Part shown: positions 50,768-58,416 of the stretch, one piece after another | Layout of the letters: the number at the start of each line of letters is the position of its first letter | How positions within the stretch are numbered: position 1 is the first letter of the stretch | Assembly: GCF_013393905.1 (NCBI RefSeq) | Contig: NZ_CP040279.1 | Location: 31,442-95,441 of the forward strand | Source: Nostoc sp. C052 | GTDB taxonomy: Bacteria; Cyanobacteriota; Cyanobacteriia; Cyanobacteriales; Nostocaceae | Length of the DNA stretch: 64,000 nucleotides | Direction: 5' to 3' | Position numbers and translations under genes: made by a program | Notes under the pieces: model-generated | What the model saw: only the letters and a program-made list of their open reading frames with translations | Databases searched by the model: none | Told to the model about the DNA's origin: nothing

Positions 50768-53700
50768 ATCACAAAGGATTCGGCAAGATAGCCTCACCCC
50801 AAAAATCACTAAATCAAGAACTAAGGCAGGTTTTTAGAAAATTCAACAAGCGAGGTAAGCTCAGAAGTACCTCTTGGGCTTTGCATGAAGTCTCAAGACT
50901 TGAGTCCAGAGATGGAAAAGTCCATCAAGTTGTTGTAGCCGACAACCAAAATGACATGGCGCAAGGCGATGCCTGCTCTGGGCGTAGCCATCACCATGAT
51001 AGCGAAATTCAAGCACTGGGTAATTATCAAGGATTCAAAGAGCCATCCGCACCTTATACTTTGCCAGCCAGAGAAGATTTTGAAGCAAGCCACTGGCAAG
51101 AGTGGGGTGAGAGTGGGATTGACAGTGAGATAGCGGCACTTAACTTCAAATCGCTGTCAGGGAATGCCGCTTTTGATTATCTCCTCTACTCCGATAAAAT
51201 CAGCCGCCGCAACGATGGGCGGCTACGCGATGGGGATATGCGGCGATATGCTCACCTCTCTAATGGTGGTTGGTGGTGTAGCGGAATAAATATTATCACT
51301 GGTGAAGATTCCGATTGGGGATGCTTCAAGCCCAACACGCCAAGAATAGATGAGGGTAACAGCAAGGCAATTAAGTATGAGCATCCCCCCAAAGTTGACA
51401 CAGAAATTTTTGCCTTACGGGTTCCCGCTCGGATTTGGGAATTAATTAGCCGCCGCTACGATGTGGCACTACCAGAAAATTACCAAAGTTTACCTTTTGG
51501 TGATTTTTGGCGATGGGTGAGAGAGAATACCCAAATTCCCATTATCATCTGCGAGGGTGCTAAAAAAGCAGCTGCAATCCTATCTTGTGGTTATGTCGCC
51601 ATTGGTATACCCGGAGTATGGGGAGGCCGTCGCCAACCAAAGGATGAATATGGCGAAAATAACGGCGCACCGTACCTAATCCCACAGTTAGCCGCTTATG
51701 CTCAATCAGGCAGGCGAATTTATTTCTGTTTCGATGCCGATGTGAAGCGCACCACGGTTAGAAGCGTGAATGGTGCGATCGCTAAAACTGCCAAGCTTTT
51801 ATCTTTGCGTGGCTGTGAAGTCCGAGTAATGGGGTGGCATTTGGCATTAGGCAAAGGGATTGATGATGTACTAGCTGCTTACGGCCGCGACCAATTTGAT
51901 ACTATTTACTGCGATGCTTTGAAATTAGATGAGTGGAACACCAAGCAACTAAGGCGGCTCACATACACCCCAGATTTGAACTTCAATCAGCGTTACTTGG
52001 GTGAGTTGGCTATTCCTTTGGGTAAGCAGCTAATAGGCTTGAAATCGCCAAAGAACACAGGTAAAACTCACTTGCTTCAGTGGCTAACTGACCCGATAAT
52101 TCGCGCTGGTGAGAGGAGAGTGTTAGTAATTACCCATCGGGTGCAACTGGCAACCCAGCTTGTAAAAAAACTGGGATTACCTTTCATTACCGAAGTGAAG
52201 CAGACTGAGCAAGGCTCACATTTCGGAATGGGGTTAGTAATTGATAGCTTACATCCAAAAAGCCAAGCCAAATTTAACCCTGATGAGTGGAAAGGGTGCT
52301 GGTTGATTTTGGATGAAATCATGCAGCTAATCTGGCATTTGTTGAGCAGTTCGACTTGTCAGAGCGATCGCGTAGCCATCATCAAAAATTTCAAACGCCT
52401 GCTACAAAATGTTATTAATTATGGTGGGAAAATATTCATTGCCGATGCTGACTTAAACGATATTGGTATTGACTTTATCAAAGGACTAATTGGGCAAGAG
52501 ATTGACACTTTTCTCGTGGAAAATACATTTCAGTTTGTAGAGCCTTGGCAGGTAAATTTAGTACAGGGTAATAATCCAGCACAATTAGTAAAAATCCTTA
52601 CCCAAAAACTAGAGAATGGGGATAAGTGTTTTGTTGCTTTGTCTGGACAACGGGCTAGTTCTAAATGGGGTTCTCGCAATTTGGAGGCGTACTATAAAAA
52701 ACTGCTGCCACACCTGAGAATTTTACGAATTGATTCTAAAAGTACAACTACTCTTGGTCATCCGGCTTTTGGCTGTACAGATGATTTGAATGAGGTAATT
52801 AAAAACTATGACCTCGTTCTAACTACCTCGACCATTGAGACTGGGGTATCAATTGAAGAAAAGCATTTTGATTATGTTTTTGGGATTTTTCAAGGCGTAC
52901 AAACTACCGATGGTGTCAGACAGCATTTATCACGTTACCGCCCTCCAGTCCCTCGTTACATCTGGCTTAATCCAGTAGGCATCAATAGGGTAGGCAATGG
53001 CTCCAATAGTGTCAAGGCATTACTAGCAGGTGAGTACATCAAGAATAAAGCCAATATTAAAAAGCTCGTTGATTTGGGATTTGAGGAATCGATAGAAGGC
53101 AATTTTGAGAGCATTTGCATTAATACTTGGGCGAAGTTAGGGGCAATCATCAATGATGGGATGAATAGCTATGAATCGCAAATTATTAGTGATTTGAAAT
53201 CTGAGGGACATATCATCTGTGAAGTGGGCGCAGATGAGTTACCCGAACCCGCAGAAGTAGAGACTACTAAGCAAGAAATTTACAAAAACTGCAAATCAGA
53301 ATATGCGGGACACTGTGAAAACGTCACCACATCTGAAAGCATTACAGATGAACAGTTTTTGAAACTAGATAAACAGAATTGCAAAACTGAGTCCGAACAG
53401 TTAAAACACAGAAAAGGTGAGATTGAAAGGCGTTATAACGTGACCGTTACTCCCGAATTAGTAGAGAAAGATGATAAAAACTGGTATTCTATAATTCGAC
53501 TAGATTACTACCTTGGCGTGGGTAGGGAATTTCTACCGGATAGAGAAATAAACGTCATGTCTACCGCTTTAAAAAATGGCGGTGGAGATTATTTCATTCC
53601 CGATACTAATAAAAGCTTTATTGGCAAAAAAATTGATGCTTTAGACTGGATTGGGTACAAAGAGCTTCGAGAAACGGACGGATTGAGCAACAATCACCCA

Positions 53701-54612
53701 TTAGCACAAGCAGTATTTGAGAAAGCAAAAACTCATCAGTCCGATTTGAGCTTAATTCTTGGCGCTAAGAGTAATATGTTTGCAAAGCTAAATACTCCCA
53801 TGCAAGTCTGTCAAAAACTAGCGTCTCTTACTGGGTATAAATTCCCCCGATTGCGGCGAGAGGGAACACGAGGCAACCAAGTCTGGATTTACGGTGTCGC
53901 CGCGCCAGACTTCCAAAAAGATGATGAGGGGAATCTGGTTTTTGTCGATGGTCGCGCTGTTCCCGTTAGCGATCGCCGAGAAGAAGTTTTCACGGCATGG
54001 GTAGAGCGCGATATCCTAGCCAGAGAAAAAGCCGCCAAAGCAAAACTAGAGGCACAAGTACAAGCAACAATTCCCAATTGCCAATTGTCAGCACTTGCAG
54101 AAACCGAAATTAATACGCTGACCACATTACAAGAACAGTACGCAGAGCAAAAAACACAGACCCTAACAGAAGAAGTTGAGTCAATAGTCATCACTCATAA
54201 CTCAGGAAATCAGGCGATGGCTACGCCCAGAGCAAGCATCTCGGTTGAGTTACCAGTTGAAAATCATCAGGAATCCACAGAAGCGGTAATTGAAAAACTA
54301 CTAAAAATTTCTAACTGGGGAGAAGTTGCGGTGAGCCAAGCCGAAATTAATGAAGTTTGGCCCCTACTCTCAGAAAACCAGCGATCGCATCTGTGGCAAC
54401 TTCATCATGAATATCAGCAGCAATTGTCTTTAGAGGAATTGGCACAGCAGGCGATCGCTACACAAGCTGAAATTAAGGAAACGGGTTTTGGTTCCCACTT
54501 CCGAAGCTATGTTTTGAAAGCTGTTAGAGGGGGAATAGCGATCGCTCGGAAATGCTGGGGCGACAAGCAAGAATGCTCAATACCTTTAAATCAACTATTG
54601 CTAGCCAATTAA
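50764..54612 (+). CDS. CyRepA1-type plasmid replication protein
   Basis: 1282 residues, typical for the large cyanobacterial plasmid Rep proteins with a DUF3854 domain. Order: N-terminal region; TOPRIM-like DUF3854 part from about 258 (PIIICEGAKKAAAILSCGYV, then YFCFDADVKRTTV near 320 and KGIDDVLAAYG near 370); superfamily-2-like helicase with Walker A KSPKNTGKTH (about 423-432), DE box WLILDEIMQ (about 513) and motif VI-like TDGVRQHLSRYRPP (about 719); C-terminal linker and helical end. The TOPRIM/helicase pairing fits origin opening and primer handling. Two inverted copies of a dispersed element are translated in frame (50964-50992 and 54214-54239). No frameshift, so likely functional. Confidence 0.8.
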   Translation: MNHKGFGKIASPQKSLNQELRQVFRKFNKRGKLRSTSWALHEVSRLESRDGKVHQVVVADNQNDMAQGDACSGRSHHHDSEIQALGNYQGFKEPSAPYTLPAREDFEASHWQEWGESGIDSEIAALNFKSLSGNAAFDYLLYSDKISRRNDGRLRDGDMRRYAHLSNGGWWCSGINIITGEDSDWGCFKPNTPRIDEGNSKAIKYEHPPKVDTEIFALRVPARIWELISRRYDVALPENYQSLPFGDFWRWVRENTQIPIIICEGAKKAAAILSCGYVAIGIPGVWGGRRQPKDEYGENNGAPYLIPQLAAYAQSGRRIYFCFDADVKRTTVRSVNGAIAKTAKLLSLRGCEVRVMGWHLALGKGIDDVLAAYGRDQFDTIYCDALKLDEWNTKQLRRLTYTPDLNFNQRYLGELAIPLGKQLIGLKSPKNTGKTHLLQWLTDPIIRAGERRVLVITHRVQLATQLVKKLGLPFITEVKQTEQGSHFGMGLVIDSLHPKSQAKFNPDEWKGCWLILDEIMQLIWHLLSSSTCQSDRVAIIKNFKRLLQNVINYGGKIFIADADLNDIGIDFIKGLIGQEIDTFLVENTFQFVEPWQVNLVQGNNPAQLVKILTQKLENGDKCFVALSGQRASSKWGSRNLEAYYKKLLPHLRILRIDSKSTTTLGHPAFGCTDDLNEVIKNYDLVLTTSTIETGVSIEEKHFDYVFGIFQGVQTTDGVRQHLSRYRPPVPRYIWLNPVGINRVGNGSNSVKALLAGEYIKNKANIKKLVDLGFEESIEGNFESICINTWAKLGAIINDGMNSYESQIISDLKSEGHIICEVGADELPEPAEVETTKQEIYKNCKSEYAGHCENVTTSESITDEQFLKLDKQNCKTESEQLKHRKGEIERRYNVTVTPELVEKDDKNWYSIIRLDYYLGVGREFLPDREINVMSTALKNGGGDYFIPDTNKSFIGKKIDALDWIGYKELRETDGLSNNHPLAQAVFEKAKTHQSDLSLILGAKSNMFAKLNTPMQVCQKLASLTGYKFPRLRREGTRGNQVWIYGVAAPDFQKDDEGNLVFVDGRAVPVSDRREEVFTAWVERDILAREKAAKAKLEAQVQATIPNCQLSALAETEINTLTTLQEQYAEQKTQTLTEEVESIVITHNSGNQAMATPRASISVELPVENHQESTEAVIEKLLKISNWGEVAVSQAEINEVWPLLSENQRSHLWQLHHEYQQQLSLEELAQQAIATQAEIKETGFGSHFRSYVLKAVRGGIAIARKCWGDKQECSIPLNQLLLAN
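50964..50992 (+). repeat. Dispersed repeat translated within the Rep gene, copy 1
   Basis: gcgatgcctgctctgggcg followed by tagccatc; codes for GDACSGRSH. Its inverted partner is at 54214-54239. Confidence 0.6.
54214..54239 (-). repeat. Dispersed repeat translated within the Rep gene, copy 2 (inverted)
   Basis: Reads gatgcttgctctgggcg then tagccatcgc on the minus strand. In the Rep frame it codes for QAMATPRASI. Confidence 0.6.
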
Positions 54613-54651
54613 AATTGAATCAGAATAATGCACTGTTTACAGGTTTTTGGA

Positions 54652-54762
54652 TTTTTGCGTACTCAAATATTCAAAAGTTTAAAATGTAAGTATTTAAAAG
54701 CCTGAGCATAGCTGGTACAGTAATAACATTCGCAGATGGTTAAGTTTTTGAGTACGCAAAAA
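54652..54762. promoter_or_regulatory. Centromere/operator-like inverted repeat before parA
   Basis: tttttgcgtactcaaa (54652-54667) and its exact complement tttgagtacgcaaaaa (54747-54762) are 79 bases apart. Half-copies follow: tttgcgtac at 55745-55753 and atattcaaaa(a) around 54666 and 55768. Position between Rep and ParA suggests the partition site and/or the binding site of the small partner protein. Confidence 0.55.
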
Positions 54763-54823
54763 CTTAGAGATTTAACAATTCAAGTTTTCAGCATTTGAAA
54801 AACTCAATATTTGAGATATCACC

Positions 54824-55417
54824 ATGATTATCACAGTTGCATCCTTCAAGGGAGGGGTGGGGAAAACCACAACAGCAGTTCATTTAGCTACTTACTTACA
54901 AGCCTTTGGCGAGACACTTCTTATTGACGGCGACCCAAACCGTTCTGCTAGCGGTTGGTCAAAACGTGGCGCTCTGCCCTTCAAAGTGATTGATGAGCGG
55001 CAAGCTGCAAAGTATGCGAAGAATTACCAGCACATTATCATTGACACCCAAGCAAGACCGGAACAGGAAGATTTAGAAGCACTTGTGGAAGGATGTGATT
55101 TACTTGTGCTTCCCACTACCCCGGATGCTTTATCACTTGATGCCCTGATGCAGACTGTTACTACTCTCAATTCGTTAGGTGCTGATAAATTTCGCATCCT
55201 TATTACTCGCGTTCCACCTAAACCCCGGCGAGATGGAGAAGAAGCAAGGGCAATGTTAACTGAGGCTGGATTACCTCTATTTAAGGGTAGTGTCCGTGAT
55301 GCAGTTGCCTTTCAAAAAGCTGCGTTAGCTGGTGTACCAGTTAACAAAATTTCTGACCCACGCGCCAAAATTGCTTGGCGAGATTATCAAAGCATCGGTC
55401 AGGAGGTGATGAAGTGA
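54824..55417 (+). CDS. parA: ParA-family partition ATPase
   Basis: 197 residues, the short type Ib/MipZ-like length without N-terminal helix-turn-helix. Deviant Walker A FKGGVGKTTTAVHLA (8-22) with the signature Lys, switch I-like DGDPNRSASGW (37-47) and Walker B HIIIDTQAR. ParA dimers bind DNA with ATP and move the partition complex so that both daughters inherit the replicon. Start ATG 54824 follows the inverted repeat at 54652-54762. Overlaps the next gene by four bases (GTGA). Confidence 0.9.
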   Translation: MIITVASFKGGVGKTTTAVHLATYLQAFGETLLIDGDPNRSASGWSKRGALPFKVIDERQAAKYAKNYQHIIIDTQARPEQEDLEALVEGCDLLVLPTTPDALSLDALMQTVTTLNSLGADKFRILITRVPPKPRRDGEEARAMLTEAGLPLFKGSVRDAVAFQKAALAGVPVNKISDPRAKIAWRDYQSIGQEVMK

Positions 55418-55758
55418 GCAAATTCAAAGGTATTTTGGATGCAGCAAAGGGTCGTGAACCTGAACCGGAGCCAGAAAATCAAAGCCAGGAAACAGAAATT
55501 CAATTGCCAGAAGTTCAACAACCTGAAAAGGTAGAACTCAAGTCAGTTGCCCAATTGCAAACCGAACCGCCAAAACGGGGACGACCCAAAGCCAAACGCT
55601 CTGACCCTGACTATGAGCAGGTAACTGCTTACATTAAAAGAAATACTCACACAGCAGTCAAAATTGAACTGTTAAAGTCCAGTCAGAATGGCGAAAAGCG
55701 GGAGTTTAGCGAACTTGTTCAAGATTTGCTAGAGCAATGGCTAAATTTGCGTACCTGA
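55414..55758 (+). CDS. Small ParB-like/adaptor partner of ParA
   Basis: 114 residues from GTG 55414 with a strong AGGAGGTGA just upstream. N-terminal half is acidic and Pro/Gln-rich (PEPEPENQSQETEIQLPEVQ), probably disordered; then PPKRGRPKAKRSDPDYEQVT, an AT-hook-like basic patch, and YIKRNTHTAVKIELLKSSQN with EFSELVQDLLEQWLN, a ribbon-helix-helix pattern. The arrangement (short ParA plus small RHH partner) is the type Ib partition layout, where the partner binds repeats before and after the operon. Confidence 0.75.
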   Translation: MSKFKGILDAAKGREPEPEPENQSQETEIQLPEVQQPEKVELKSVAQLQTEPPKRGRPKAKRSDPDYEQVTAYIKRNTHTAVKIELLKSSQNGEKREFSELVQDLLEQWLNLRT

Positions 55759-55953
55759 AATTTCAGATATTCAAAAACTTGAAAAGTTAAATTTTTAGAT
55801 ATTTGAGTTTTTGACTATCTGACTTCAAGGCGATGCCTACGGCGGTAAACTACGCAGTCCAGTAAAAGCTGAATGTGGCGATGCTTGTTGGCAAGCAAGC
55901 CACTGCGCGTCTATGTATGGCTTGCACTGCTTCTCAAAATCCTTATTGAAAAA
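55759..55953. other. Intergenic stretch after the partition genes
   Basis: Contains half-copies of the par repeats (atattcaaaaacttgaaaag), a dispersed element gatgcctacggcggtaaact at about 55833, and no gene. End of the tRNA transcript lies here; no strong terminator hairpin seen. Confidence 0.5.
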
Positions 55954-56025
55954 TCCATCTGGGAGGTACTGCCCCTCCTATATCTGTGTTATCAGCACAG
56001 CGCCTCACTTTTCGGCTTCAGGTGG
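55954..56025 (-). tRNA. trnI(GAU): tRNA-Ile (GAU), non-canonical elbow
   Basis: Acceptor CCACCTG/CAGATGG (one mismatch), anticodon stem CTGTG/CACAG with loop CTGATAA, five-base variable loop, T stem GGAGG/CCTCC. The geometry is exact, but the T loop is GGCAGTA in place of TTCRANN and the D loop GAAAAGTGA has no GG. Both partners of the usual D/T contact are lost together. Four bases from the next tRNA. Confidence 0.65.
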
Positions 56026-56029
56026 AAGG

Positions 56030-56112
56030 CGGAAGATGGAGGAATTGAACCCCCAGGTATTACCCTGCTCTAGTTTTCAAGACTAGTTGCCCTCCCTTGA
56101 GCAGCATCTTCC
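56030..56112 (-). tRNA. trnS(UGA): tRNA-Ser (UGA)
   Basis: Loop CTTGAAA; acceptor GGAAGAT/ATCTTCC; long variable arm of about 15 bases, as expected for serine. Confidence 0.9.
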
Positions 56113-56119
56113 ATATAAG

Positions 56120-56195
56120 GGGTGTCTGGCGGGACTTGAACCCGTTATGACTGGTTCCACAAACCAGCGCCGTGACCGCTTTGGCTTCAGACACC
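56120..56195 (-). tRNA. trnH(GUG): tRNA-His (GUG)
   Basis: Loop TTGTGGA; acceptor GGTGTCT/AGACACC; discriminator C, the histidine identity base. Confidence 0.9.
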
Positions 56196-56200
56196 AAGAG

Positions 56201-56274
56201 TGGATTCGGTGAGGCTTGAACTCACACCCTCCTGTGTGCAAAACAGGCGCTCTCCCAATTAGAGCTACGAACCC
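56201..56274 (-). tRNA. trnA(UGC): tRNA-Ala (UGC)
   Basis: Loop TTTGCAC; acceptor GGGTTCG/CGAATCC with the G3-U70 pair that marks alanine; discriminator A. Confidence 0.9.
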
Positions 56275-56279
56275 ATGAG

Positions 56280-56352
56280 CAGGAGTGGTAGGGGTCGAAC
56301 CTACATTGCTCGATTTAGAAGATCGATGCCTTATCCATTAGGCAACACTCCC
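56280..56352 (-). tRNA. trnR(UCU): tRNA-Arg (UCU)
   Basis: Loop CTTCTAA between TCGAT/ATCGA; discriminator G. Confidence 0.9.
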
Positions 56353-56361
56353 ATAAATTGG

Positions 56362-56434
56362 TAGCCCTGGCAGGGATTGAACCTACGACTTCCTCTTTGT
56401 AAGAGAGGCACTCTCCCAACTGAGTTACAGGGCT
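56362..56434 (-). tRNA. trnV(UAC): tRNA-Val (UAC)
   Basis: Loop CTTACAA between CCTCT/AGAGG; acceptor AGCCCTG/CAGGGCT; discriminator A, CCA encoded. Confidence 0.9.
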
Positions 56435-56439
56435 AAAAG

Positions 56440-56510
56440 AGCGATTGACGAGACTCGAACTCGTACCGTGAGTTTGGAAGACTCTGATGCTGCCATTACA
56501 CCACAATCGC
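56440..56510 (-). tRNA. trnG(UCC): tRNA-Gly (UCC)
   Basis: Loop CTTCCAA; acceptor GCGATTG/CAATCGC; discriminator T, usual for glycine. Confidence 0.9.
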
Positions 56511-56515
56511 ATTGA

Positions 56516-56589
56516 AGCTGATGATAGGAGTTGAACCTACAACCTACTGTTTACAAGACAGTTGCTCTGCCATGTTGAGCTACACCAGC
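56516..56589 (-). tRNA. trnT(UGU): tRNA-Thr (UGU)
   Basis: Loop CTTGTAA between ACTGT/ACAGT; acceptor GCTGGTG/CATCAGC. Confidence 0.9.
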
Positions 56590-56595
56590 ATTTGG

Positions 56596-56670
56596 TAGCG
56601 GAGCCGGGATTTGAACCCGGTATGTGAAGGCTTATGAGACCCCAGAGCGCACCATAGCTCTATCTCCGCG
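56596..56670 (-). tRNA. trnfM(CAU): tRNA-Met (CAU), initiator-like
   Basis: Begins CGCGGAGATAGAGC, like initiator tRNAs, with an unpaired first acceptor position (C1 opposite T72). Loop CTCATAA. The three G-C pairs usual for the initiator anticodon stem are replaced by GGGGT/GCCTT with wobbles, so initiation activity is uncertain. Confidence 0.8.
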
Positions 56671-56671
56671 A

Positions 56672-56745
56672 TACCCCTGACTGGATTTGAACCAGCAACT
56701 TCCAAATTTTAAGTTTGGCACCTCTTCCACTTGGGTTACAGGGGT
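56672..56745 (-). tRNA. trnL(UAA): tRNA with Leu anticodon (UAA), short variable arm
   Basis: Loop CTTAAAA between CCAAA/TTTGG; acceptor ACCCCTG/CAGGGGT. Variable loop is only AAGTT, whereas bacterial tRNA-Leu has a long arm. No intron, unlike the host chromosomal trnL(UAA) of many cyanobacteria. Confidence 0.85.
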
Positions 56746-56754
56746 AAGTTTTGG

Positions 56755-56826
56755 TGGGCGCTACAGGGGTCGAACCTGTGTCAGCCTGATTAAGAGTCAG
56801 GAGCATAACCGTTCTGCCAAACGCCC
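56755..56826 (-). tRNA. trnK(CUU): tRNA-Lys (CUU)
   Basis: Loop CTCTTAA between CCTGA/TCAGG; acceptor GGGCGTT/AGCGCCC; CCA encoded. Confidence 0.9.
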
Positions 56827-56835
56827 AAGAGTTGG

Positions 56836-56907
56836 TGGGTCGCCCAGGGGTTGAACCTGGATGAATCCGCTTAAAAGGCGGCTGCATACCCGCTCTGCCA
56901 ACGACCC
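56836..56907 (-). tRNA. trnK(UUU): tRNA-Lys (UUU)
   Basis: Loop CTTTTAA; acceptor GGGTCGT/GCGACCC; CCA encoded. Close relative of the neighbouring CUU tRNA, so probably a local duplication. Confidence 0.9.
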
Positions 56908-56914
56908 AATTTAG

Positions 56915-56988
56915 TACCCTTGGTGGGAGTCGAACCCACAAAATCTGGTTTCTAAGACCAGCACGTTTGCCAGTTTCGTCACAAGGGC
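56915..56988 (-). tRNA. trnL(UAG): tRNA with Leu anticodon (UAG), short variable arm
   Basis: Loop CTTAGAA between CTGGT/ACCAG; acceptor GCCCTTG/CAAGGGT; Leu-like D arm (GACGAAACTGG). Variable loop ATTTT only, with T stem GTGGG/CCCAC directly after it. Confidence 0.85.
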
Positions 56989-56994
56989 AAATGG

Positions 56995-57068
56995 TCGGGA
57001 TGGTAGGATTTGAACCTACAACCTTCAGCTCCCAAAGCTGCCGCGCTACCAAGTTGCGCCACATCCCG
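56995..57068 (-). tRNA. trnP(UGG): tRNA-Pro (UGG)
   Basis: Loop TTTGGGA; acceptor CGGGATG/CATCCCG as usual for proline; CCA encoded. Confidence 0.9.
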
Positions 57069-57072
57069 TTGG

Positions 57073-57147
57073 TACTCCTGACGGGAGTTGAACCCGTACA
57101 TAGACTGTTTTTGAGACAGCCACCTCTTCCAATTGGGCTACAGGAGT
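57073..57147 (-). tRNA. trnL(CAA): tRNA with Leu anticodon (CAA), short variable arm
   Basis: Loop CTCAAAA; acceptor ACTCCTG/CAGGAGT. Variable loop CTATGT (six bases). D arm close to that of the UAA tRNA at 56672. Confidence 0.85.
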
Positions 57148-57156
57148 ATATATAAG

Positions 57157-57230
57157 CTGGGAAGGAAGGAATCGAACCCTCAAACTTCGCATTCAAAGTG
57201 CGACGGCTTTGCCTGTTTGCCTACTTCCCA
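57157..57230 (-). tRNA. trnQ(UUG): tRNA-Gln (UUG)
   Basis: Loop CTTTGAA between TCGCA/TGCGA; acceptor TGGGAAG/CTTCCCA with the weak U1-A72 pair and discriminator G, both glutamine features. Confidence 0.9.
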
Positions 57231-57235
57231 ATAAA

Positions 57236-57310
<75 letters not shown>

Positions 57311-57319
57311 ATGTGCCAG

Positions 57320-57393
57320 TCCCCCAGATCCGGATTGAACGGATGACCTCCTGTTCTTCAGACAGGCGCTACTACCAACTGAGCTACCAGGGG
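57320..57393 (-). tRNA. trnF(GAA): tRNA-Phe (GAA)
   Basis: Loop CTGAAGA between CCTGT/ACAGG; discriminator A. Confidence 0.9.
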
Positions 57394-57399
57394 GTAAGG

Positions 57400-57473
57400 C
57401 GAGAACGGAAGGACTTGAACCTTCACTTTTCAGTTTCGTAGACTGATGTGTTATCCAGTTACACCACGTTCTC
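57400..57473 (-). tRNA. trnR(ACG): tRNA-Arg (ACG)
   Basis: Loop CTACGAA between TCAGT/ACTGA; acceptor GAGAACG/CGTTCTC; discriminator G. A34 would be edited to inosine by TadA. Confidence 0.9.
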
Positions 57474-57479
57474 ATAAGG

Positions 57480-57567
57480 CGGAGAGAGAGGGAGTTGAAC
57501 CCACAGTGAGATGATGAATCTCACAACTGTTTAGCAAACAGCTTGCCCTGCCGATAGCAATCTCTCC
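57480..57567 (-). tRNA. trnS(GCU): tRNA-Ser (GCU)
   Basis: Loop TTGCTAA; acceptor GGAGAGA/TCTCTCC; long variable arm with stem TGAGAT/ATCTCA. Confidence 0.9.
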
Positions 57568-57571
57568 AGAA

Positions 57572-57652
57572 TGGGACGGGCTGGAATTGAACCAGCAACG
57601 CAAACGCGGCGGTTTTACAGACCGTTGCCCACACCAGTAGGCGAGCCGACCC
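57572..57652 (-). tRNA. trnY(GUA): tRNA-Tyr (GUA)
   Basis: Loop CTGTAAA; long variable arm with CGC/GCG stem; one T-T mismatch in the acceptor GGGTCGG/CCGTCCC. Confidence 0.85.
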
Positions 57653-57662
57653 ATGAATTTGG

Positions 57663-57736
57663 TAGTGCAGACGGGACTTGAACCCGCTAATTACACGCTT
57701 GAAAGACGTGCCGCTCGGCCACTTCGCTTCTGCACC
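57663..57736 (-). tRNA. trnE(UUC): tRNA-Glu (UUC)
   Basis: Loop CTTTCAA; acceptor GGTGCAG/CTGCACT; CCA encoded. The D arm GTGGCCGAGCGGC resembles that of serine tRNAs, so it may be a mosaic. Confidence 0.8.
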
Positions 57737-57767
57737 ATGTATGCCATGTAAGTTGAAAAAGCTGTTG

Positions 57768-57838
<71 letters not shown>

Positions 57839-57863
57839 AGCTTTTTCGGTCAGGACACGGCAA

Positions 57864-57934
57864 CGCACAGACTAGGACTTGAACCCAGAACAACAGTTTT
57901 GGAGACTGTGGTGTTGCCATTACACCATCTGTGC
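57864..57934 (-). tRNA. trnW(CCA): tRNA-Trp (CCA)
   Basis: Loop CTCCAAA between ACAGT/ACTGT; acceptor GCACAGA/TCTGTGC; discriminator G, the tryptophan identity base. Confidence 0.9.
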
Positions 57935-57940
57935 ATTTGG

Positions 57941-58012
57941 TAGCAGTGGCGAGAGTCGAACTCGCATATACCAAGTTATGAGCTTGGGGCTTTGCCGTTA
58001 AGCTACACTGCA
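57941..58012 (-). tRNA. tRNA-Met or tRNA-Ile2 (CAU)
   Basis: Loop CTCATAA between CCAAG/CTTGG; acceptor TGCAGTG/CACTGCT with an unpaired first position; CCA encoded. CAU could be elongator Met or lysidine-modified Ile reading AUA; I cannot decide. Confidence 0.85.
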
Positions 58013-58020
58013 ACGTTTGG

Positions 58021-58091
58021 AGTCCAGGGCGAGAATTGAACTCGCACAGTCGGTTTTGCAGACCAATACCCTACCGTTAGGCGACCTGGAC
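58021..58091 (-). tRNA. trnC(GCA): tRNA-Cys (GCA)
   Basis: Loop CTGCAAA between TTGGT/ACCGA; acceptor GTCCAGG/CCTGGAC; discriminator T, the cysteine identity base. Confidence 0.9.
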
Positions 58092-58097
58092 ATACTA

Positions 58098-58171
58098 CGA
58101 GGACGACAGGAATCGAACCTGTGACCACTTGCTTCGGAAACAAGCGCTCTTTCCGACTGAGCTACATCCTC
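58098..58171 (-). tRNA. trnR(CCG): tRNA-Arg (CCG)
   Basis: Loop TTCCGAA; acceptor GAGGATG/CGTCCTC; discriminator G. Confidence 0.9.
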
Positions 58172-58177
58172 ATTTGG

Positions 58178-58251
58178 AAGCCTTGACGGGAGTTGCACCC
58201 GCTTCTCTCTGACTGAGAATCAGAACGACTTATCTATTCGTCCACAAGGCT
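58178..58251 (-). tRNA. trnE(CUC): tRNA-Glu-type (CUC), non-canonical elbow
   Basis: Loop TTCTCAG between TCTGA/TCAGA; acceptor AGCCTTG/CAAGGCT; CCA encoded. T loop is TGCAACT, not TTC-type, and the D loop GAATAGATAA has no GG, the same double loss as in the Ile tRNA at 55954. Confidence 0.7.
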
Positions 58252-58254
58252 ACA

Positions 58255-58330
58255 CGGGGATGATGGGATTTGAACCCACGGTCTTTCGCTCGACAGGCGA
58301 CTGCTTTAAACCGGACTAAGCTACACCCCC
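58255..58330 (-). tRNA. trnD(GUC): tRNA-Asp (GUC), first gene of the array
   Basis: Loop CTGTCGA; acceptor GGGGGTG/CATCCCC; discriminator G. Lies about 80 bases downstream of the array promoter. Confidence 0.9.
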
Positions 58331-58416
58331 ACGTTGGATGGCAATTATTTAGTTTTCATGGTTCAGAAGTGTTTGCGCTATGCCTTTTTGAGAGGCTGTA
58401 GTGCTTCACTACATTC

